DNA of 64,000 nt. It comes from Maribacter sp. PR1 (GTDB taxonomy: Bacteria; Bacteroidota; Bacteroidia; Flavobacteriales; Flavobacteriaceae). The translations under genes and the position numbers were made by a program. Below the pieces are notes generated by a model. The model was given only the letters and a program-made list of their open reading frames with translations. It had not been told where the DNA came from and made no database searches. Below, piece by piece: positions 59,933 to 64,000 of the stretch. The stretch's first letter is position 1. Each line of letters begins with the position of its first letter. Where the stretch lies: positions 62,001-126,000 of the forward strand of contig NZ_JAQPCG010000004.1 of NCBI RefSeq assembly GCF_028464145.1. The letters are read 5' to 3'.

Positions 59933-61087
59933 ATGAAAAAAAGGAATATCAAAAACATCGTTCATAAATTCCTGAGCAATACCGCCACTACTGAGGAAAT
60001 TGAATTTTTGACGAAATGGGTCAATAACAACAAGGCCAGCTTTCAAGAAGAGATCAAACTGCACCATCTCGTTACAGGGCTTTTTGAGGAAGAGAAAGCG
60101 GAACGCCTGAAAAGGGAATTGTTGGACAATATTGAACAGTTCGAGATTAGGAAAAGAAGAAGTAGAGGGTTCAATGTACTGAAATATGCCGCTGTCTTCA
60201 TAGGTATTATTACGGTCGGCACTTTATTTTATTTGGGGGGAATTGCGGATAAGGATTTACCCCAAAAGCAAATCACCATTACTTTGGGTGATGGGTCCAC
60301 CAAGGAAATTTTGGAAGCCAAAACTTTGGAGGTGGTCTCCAGCTCCGGCACGTATGTGGCCGAGCAGGAAGGAAGCAAGATTATTTACAAAAAAAAATCA
60401 GAGAACACCCTAAAAAACTTAAGGCCGCTGGTCTACAATACTCTGGAAGTCCCTTATGGTAAGAAATTCCAGATAGTATTGTCCGACGGTACCGAGGTTT
60501 ACTTAAACTCAGGATCATCGTTGACATATCCCGTGGCTTTTTACGATGAAGGACCTCGGAACGTGGTTTTAAGGGGGGAGGCTTACTTTACCGTCAAGTC
60601 AGACTCCTTGAGACCTTTCTCGGTGGATGCAGGTTTACTGGGCACCAAGGTTTTGGGTACCGAATTCAATATTTCCAATTACGCGGACGACGAATATGCC
60701 AAGGTTGTTTTGGTAGAGGGCAGTGTAGCTGTAAATGGAGGGGGAAATCCTGATAGACGGGCTATGGTTTTAAAGCCGCATCAAATGGCCTCATATTTCC
60801 TCTCCGGCGCAAATCTGACCGTGTCCGATGTTGATGTTAGTAGCCACATCGCATGGAAGGATGGGATATTATTGTTTAAAAACGAGGACTTTTATCGAAT
60901 CACCAAAAAGCTTGAAAGACATTATGATATCGAAATCAGTATTAAGGACGTAGAGGTGGGCCAAGAAAGATATACCGGAAGATTTAAGACGGAAACCATT
61001 GACGAGGTGCTACAAGCGTTCCAACGTATAAAAGATTTTGAGTACTCAATTTCCAAAAACAAAATAGAGATTAACCCTAAAAAGTAG
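59933..61087 (+). CDS. FecR-family anti-sigma factor
   Basis: 384 residues. Cytoplasmic N-terminus (about residues 1-78, LSNTATTEEIEFLTKWVNN), one membrane helix (YAAVFIGIITVGTLFYLGG, about 80-98) and a periplasmic FecR domain (VPYGKKFQIVLSDGTEVYLNSGSSLTYP in two parts; GEAYFTVKSDSLRPFSVDAG; GTEFNISNYADD) plus a C-terminal STN-like part. It holds the sigma factor inactive until a TonB receptor with an STN domain signals. The SusC-type gene 101 bases downstream has such a domain. Confidence 0.9.
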   Translation: MKKRNIKNIVHKFLSNTATTEEIEFLTKWVNNNKASFQEEIKLHHLVTGLFEEEKAERLKRELLDNIEQFEIRKRRSRGFNVLKYAAVFIGIITVGTLFYLGGIADKDLPQKQITITLGDGSTKEILEAKTLEVVSSSGTYVAEQEGSKIIYKKKSENTLKNLRPLVYNTLEVPYGKKFQIVLSDGTEVYLNSGSSLTYPVAFYDEGPRNVVLRGEAYFTVKSDSLRPFSVDAGLLGTKVLGTEFNISNYADDEYAKVVLVEGSVAVNGGGNPDRRAMVLKPHQMASYFLSGANLTVSDVDVSSHIAWKDGILLFKNEDFYRITKKLERHYDIEISIKDVEVGQERYTGRFKTETIDEVLQAFQRIKDFEYSISKNKIEINPKK

Positions 61088-61188
61088 ACCTATGATATAA
61101 ACAAAAGAATCAGGGATTGCGGTAACAATCCCTGGATTCCAAATGAATTTAAAAACTAATTAGCCAATTTCTAAACTCTCTCAAAAGT

Positions 61189-64000
61189 ATGAAAAACACA
61201 CTATGTAAAAGCTATTTTACGATTAAAATAGACCTGAAAATGAAGATAACCGCATTGTTTTTACTCATTGCCCTATTTCAACTTAGTGCCAAGAATGCGT
61301 ATTCCCAAAAGGGGAAAATTTCAATGAATATGGAGAACGCAACCATAGAATCCATATTCCATGAAATAGAAAGACAGACGGATTTCAACATCCTGTACAA
61401 AAATTCTACCTTGGACACCAGCAGAAAAGTAACGGTAAAGGCGGATAAAGTCAAAATTGAAGATTTAATGGGCATTATTTTAAAAGAAACAAATGTTTCT
61501 TTTGAAATAAGGAGAAAACTTATTGTTCTTCTGGAAAAGAAGATGGTTCCGAGAACGGAAATTAAAACGTCATCCTTAGATCCTCCAAAGATAAAGCAGC
61601 AGACAATGACGGTAACCGGAATGGTAACCGACCAGCAAAATGTACCCTTGGGCGGGGTAAGTATAGTGATTAGGGGCACCACAAAAGGGGTTTCCACCAA
61701 TTTTGAAGGACAATATGAAATTGAGGCTTCAGAAGGGGACATTCTTGTATTCTCTTACATCGGTTTCGCCAAACATGAGGTACAAGTAGCACAAGAAACG
61801 GTCATCAACGTAGTCATGAAGGCTGATTTGATGGATTTGAACGAGGTAATCGTTACTGCAACCGGTGTACGCCGTAAAGTTGAGATGGGCAATTCCATTG
61901 CTAATCTCAATGTTGCCGACGACGTAAAACAACGCCCAATAAGCAATGTTTCAGATTTACTTCAGGGCCAGGCGACCGGTGTTCAAATTTCCAGTAGTGG
62001 AGGTTCTACTGGGATGGGTTCCCGTATTAGGGTAAGGGGTTCCAATAGCGCCTCCCTTTCTAATGAACCAGTAATATATATTGACGGAATTCTCATCAAC
62101 AACGAGGCCAATTCCATCTCGTTTGAAACGGGTGGACAGTCTCCTTCCCGGTTAAACGATATCAACCCGGAGGATATTGAATCTATCGAAATAATCAAGG
62201 GGCCTTCTGCAGCGACCTTGTACGGGTCAATTGCGGCGAACGGTGTAATTCGTATTACTACTAAAAAAGGGAAGCAAGGGGAACCGAGATGGTCAGCTTT
62301 TATGGAGAGCGGTCTCGTCGAGGATGTGACAACCTATCCACTAAATTATCAGGCACTTGATTCCCAAGGCAATCCTGGCTTCAATTTTGAAGCGGCCGAC
62401 GGCACTTTTGTCCCCAGTACGGTCAATTCTTTTCAGCCCTTGAACGACCCCCGTACCTCGCCCTTTAGAACAGGACAGTCTTATGGTGCCGGATTAAGCG
62501 TATCGGGAGGTTCGGAAGTACTTACCTACTTTCTTTCAGGTAGTCTTACCGACGGTGAAGGTGTCTTACCGGTCAATAATATTAAAAGGACCAATTTCAG
62601 GGGGAATTTTGGGGCTAAAATTACCGATGACCTGAAGGTTAATTTAACCACGGGCTACACTAATAGTAATCTAGAATTACCCTTGAACGATAATTTTGCC
62701 TTGGCCCTAATGAGTCAGGGACTTAATGGTGCATCTTCGATCGACGTGAACAACGGTTGGGGCGAATTTACACCCGATGAATTGTTCACAATCGATACCC
62801 GACAAATAATCAATCGTTTTACTTCAGGTCTTGAGATTTTATGGCAACCTATGGAGAAACTGAATGTAAGGGCTTCTGGTGGACTTGACTTTACTTCGCG
62901 TTGGGACAGCCAGTTTTTCCCAACGGGAGAAGCCCCGGCTTTTCTCAACTATGACCAAGGTGCCCGATTTTCCAATAGGTTTAACGATTTTGTTTATACT
63001 CTTGATATGGTAGGGTCTTACAAAACAGACTTATGGGAAGGCATAAATTCACGTACTTCCCTCGGGTTTCAATATTTACAGAATTTATCACAGGGTACAT
63101 TTGCAACCGGGCTTCTTTTGGTTGCGGGTAGCAACTCAATTGCGGGTGCCGCTGTTACACAAAGTAACGAGCAGACCATCGAATCACGCACCGTTGGTGT
63201 CTTTTTGGAGGAACAGATTGGCTTTAGCGATAAACTATTCGTAACTGGTGCGGTGCGGGCAGATCGCGGAAGTTCTTTTGGTGCTTCCTTCAATTCGGTA
63301 TTTTACCCCAAAGTGAGTGCCTCGTGGCTCATTTCAGAGGAGGAATTCTTTAATAATTCCGATAAATATGGAATAAGTTCCTTACGGCTTAGGGGAGCAT
63401 GGGGTGCCTCCGGGGTTCAACCTGGCACTAATGATGCCTTAAGATTTTTCAATCCTATCGCGGCTACATTAGACGGACAAAGTGTAACGGGGGTAACCAT
63501 TGGAAGTGTAGGAAATACTGGTTTAAGTCCAGAGAGATCTACAGAGGTTGAATTTGGTTTTGATGCCAAATTATTGTCTGATAAAATCGGCTTTGAAATA
63601 ACCTATTTTAATAAGCGAACCGAAGATGCCCTTATTTTCAGGCAATTACCCCTATCTCTTGGGGTGGGTGAGGGACGTTTTGAAAATTTGGGCTCCGTAA
63701 AAAACTCAGGTATCGAAATAGGCCTGAATACTAGAATCATCGAGACCGACAAGTTTTTCTTTGGACTGGATTTCGTGGGTTCTTTTATCGATAACGAGCT
63801 GATTGAACTGGGTGAGGGCATCCAGCCTGTCATTTTTGGACAGCAACGTCATGTTGAAGGATTCCCCCTTGGTGGCTATTGGGACGAAACCTATACCTAT
63901 AACGATGCCAACGGCGACGGTTTCATTGGGCAAAATGAAGTACAAGTAGGGGAACTAGGTTATTTGGGCACCCCGTTTGCAACGACCGATATTTCTTTTA
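61189..64000 (+). CDS. SusC/RagA-type TonB-dependent receptor with STN domain, 3' end outside window
   Basis: The frame opens at ATG 61189 and runs to the window edge (937 codons seen). In order: long signal peptide (MKITALFLLIALFQLSAKNAYSQ, split), STN signalling domain (ISMNMENATIESIFHEIE, about residues 45-120), a carboxypeptidase-regulatory-like domain (GMVTDQQNVPLGGVSIVIRG, about 145-215), the plug with TonB box region DLNEVIVTATGVRR, RPISNVSDLLQGQATGVQIS, RIRVRGSNSAS and EIIKGPSAATLYGS, and the start of the barrel. NDANGDGFIG near the end is a calcium-loop motif. Paired with FecR, it would import a glycan or other nutrient; a SusD gene is expected just past the window. Confidence 0.9.
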   Translation, partial: MKNTLCKSYFTIKIDLKMKITALFLLIALFQLSAKNAYSQKGKISMNMENATIESIFHEIERQTDFNILYKNSTLDTSRKVTVKADKVKIEDLMGIILKETNVSFEIRRKLIVLLEKKMVPRTEIKTSSLDPPKIKQQTMTVTGMVTDQQNVPLGGVSIVIRGTTKGVSTNFEGQYEIEASEGDILVFSYIGFAKHEVQVAQETVINVVMKADLMDLNEVIVTATGVRRKVEMGNSIANLNVADDVKQRPISNVSDLLQGQATGVQISSSGGSTGMGSRIRVRGSNSASLSNEPVIYIDGILINNEANSISFETGGQSPSRLNDINPEDIESIEIIKGPSAATLYGSIAANGVIRITTKKGKQGEPRWSAFMESGLVEDVTTYPLNYQALDSQGNPGFNFEAADGTFVPSTVNSFQPLNDPRTSPFRTGQSYGAGLSVSGGSEVLTYFLSGSLTDGEGVLPVNNIKRTNFRGNFGAKITDDLKVNLTTGYTNSNLELPLNDNFALALMSQGLNGASSIDVNNGWGEFTPDELFTIDTRQIINRFTSGLEILWQPMEKLNVRASGGLDFTSRWDSQFFPTGEAPAFLNYDQGARFSNRFNDFVYTLDMVGSYKTDLWEGINSRTSLGFQYLQNLSQGTFATGLLLVAGSNSIAGAAVTQSNEQTIESRTVGVFLEEQIGFSDKLFVTGAVRADRGSSFGASFNSVFYPKVSASWLISEEEFFNNSDKYGISSLRLRGAWGASGVQPGTNDALRFFNPIAATLDGQSVTGVTIGSVGNTGLSPERSTEVEFGFDAKLLSDKIGFEITYFNKRTEDALIFRQLPLSLGVGEGRFENLGSVKNSGIEIGLNTRIIETDKFFFGLDFVGSFIDNELIELGEGIQPVIFGQQRHVEGFPLGGYWDETYTYNDANGDGFIGQNEVQVGELGYLGTPFATTDISF

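Noticed and set aside
1-64000. CRISPR arrays, tRNA and rRNA genes, transposase or integrase genes
   Set aside because: None was seen by eye. Regularly spaced short repeats and cloverleaf structures were not found, and no frame resembled a recombinase.

Overview
The window looks like a piece of a marine-type Flavobacteriaceae (Bacteroidota) genome. The evidence is the gene families (SusC/RagA receptor with STN domain, FecI/FecR pair, TraQ-type conjugation protein, HYC_CC_PP protein, DUF3347 proteins, CzcA-TolC fusion), the near absence of Shine-Dalgarno sequences, and several exact TAnnTTTG -7 promoter boxes. No rRNA, tRNA, CRISPR array, integrase or transposase gene was recognised.

Layout. 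0-2.1 kb: the end of a conjugative-element region (repeat-containing TraQ-like protein, truncated by the window edge) and a small lipoprotein. 2.1-2.6 kb: non-coding, with two large imperfect palindromes. 2.6-4.0 kb: exported PQQ-type beta-propeller. 4.2-6.8 kb (+): arsenic operon arsR, DUF6428, arsC, acr3. 16.4-6.9 kb (-): zinc/cadmium/cobalt efflux operon with a DUF6660 protein, CzcA-TolC fusion, CzcB adaptor, CDF-like transporter, Fur-family regulator, STAS protein and ZntA-type ATPase. 16.5-22.9 kb: mixed region with two soluble quinoprotein-type sugar dehydrogenases, DUF305 protein, HMA chaperone, Cys-rich four-helix copper protein, flavin reductase, and several gene remnants (P-type ATPase, rhodanese, M90 peptidase). 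30.2-22.9 kb (-): copper module with CopA ATPase, chaperone, M90 peptidase, a Cys-rich exported protein, a frameshifted HMA-DUF3347 protein and a multicopper oxidase with a C-terminal barrel. 33.7-30.3 kb (-): two mercury-transport (MerTP) modules with an ArsR regulator, a CsoR-like regulator, a GDCCVxC protein and a thioredoxin-like protein, plus a methyltransferase, but no mercuric reductase. 56.7-33.8 kb (-): a run of about 25 tightly packed genes on one strand, beginning with a HYC_CC_PP protein and CusA, passing through CusC-like TolC, a second multicopper oxidase-barrel fusion, Met-rich, DUF302, DUF3347 and haem-binding proteins, and ending with CusB-DUF3347 and an HMA-AraC regulator. 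56.9-64 kb: FecA-like TonB receptor, ECF sigma factor, FecR anti-sigma and a SusC-type receptor that runs off the window.

Taken together this is a multi-metal resistance island (As, Zn/Cd/Co, Cu/Ag, Hg) next to conjugation genes. Expected work flow: ATPases and RND pumps export metal from cytoplasm and periplasm, HMA and Cys/Met-rich proteins buffer and hand over metal, the oxidases convert Cu(I) to Cu(II), and small metalloregulators (ArsR, CsoR-like, Fur, HMA-AraC) control each block. The most unusual points are four DUF3347 domains with one shared Cys/Met motif, small exported Cys/His-rich proteins at the head of three separate efflux operons, promoters placed so close to start codons that leaderless mRNAs are predicted, a pair of matching stem-loops in the copper cluster, and a 45-residue CC microprotein.
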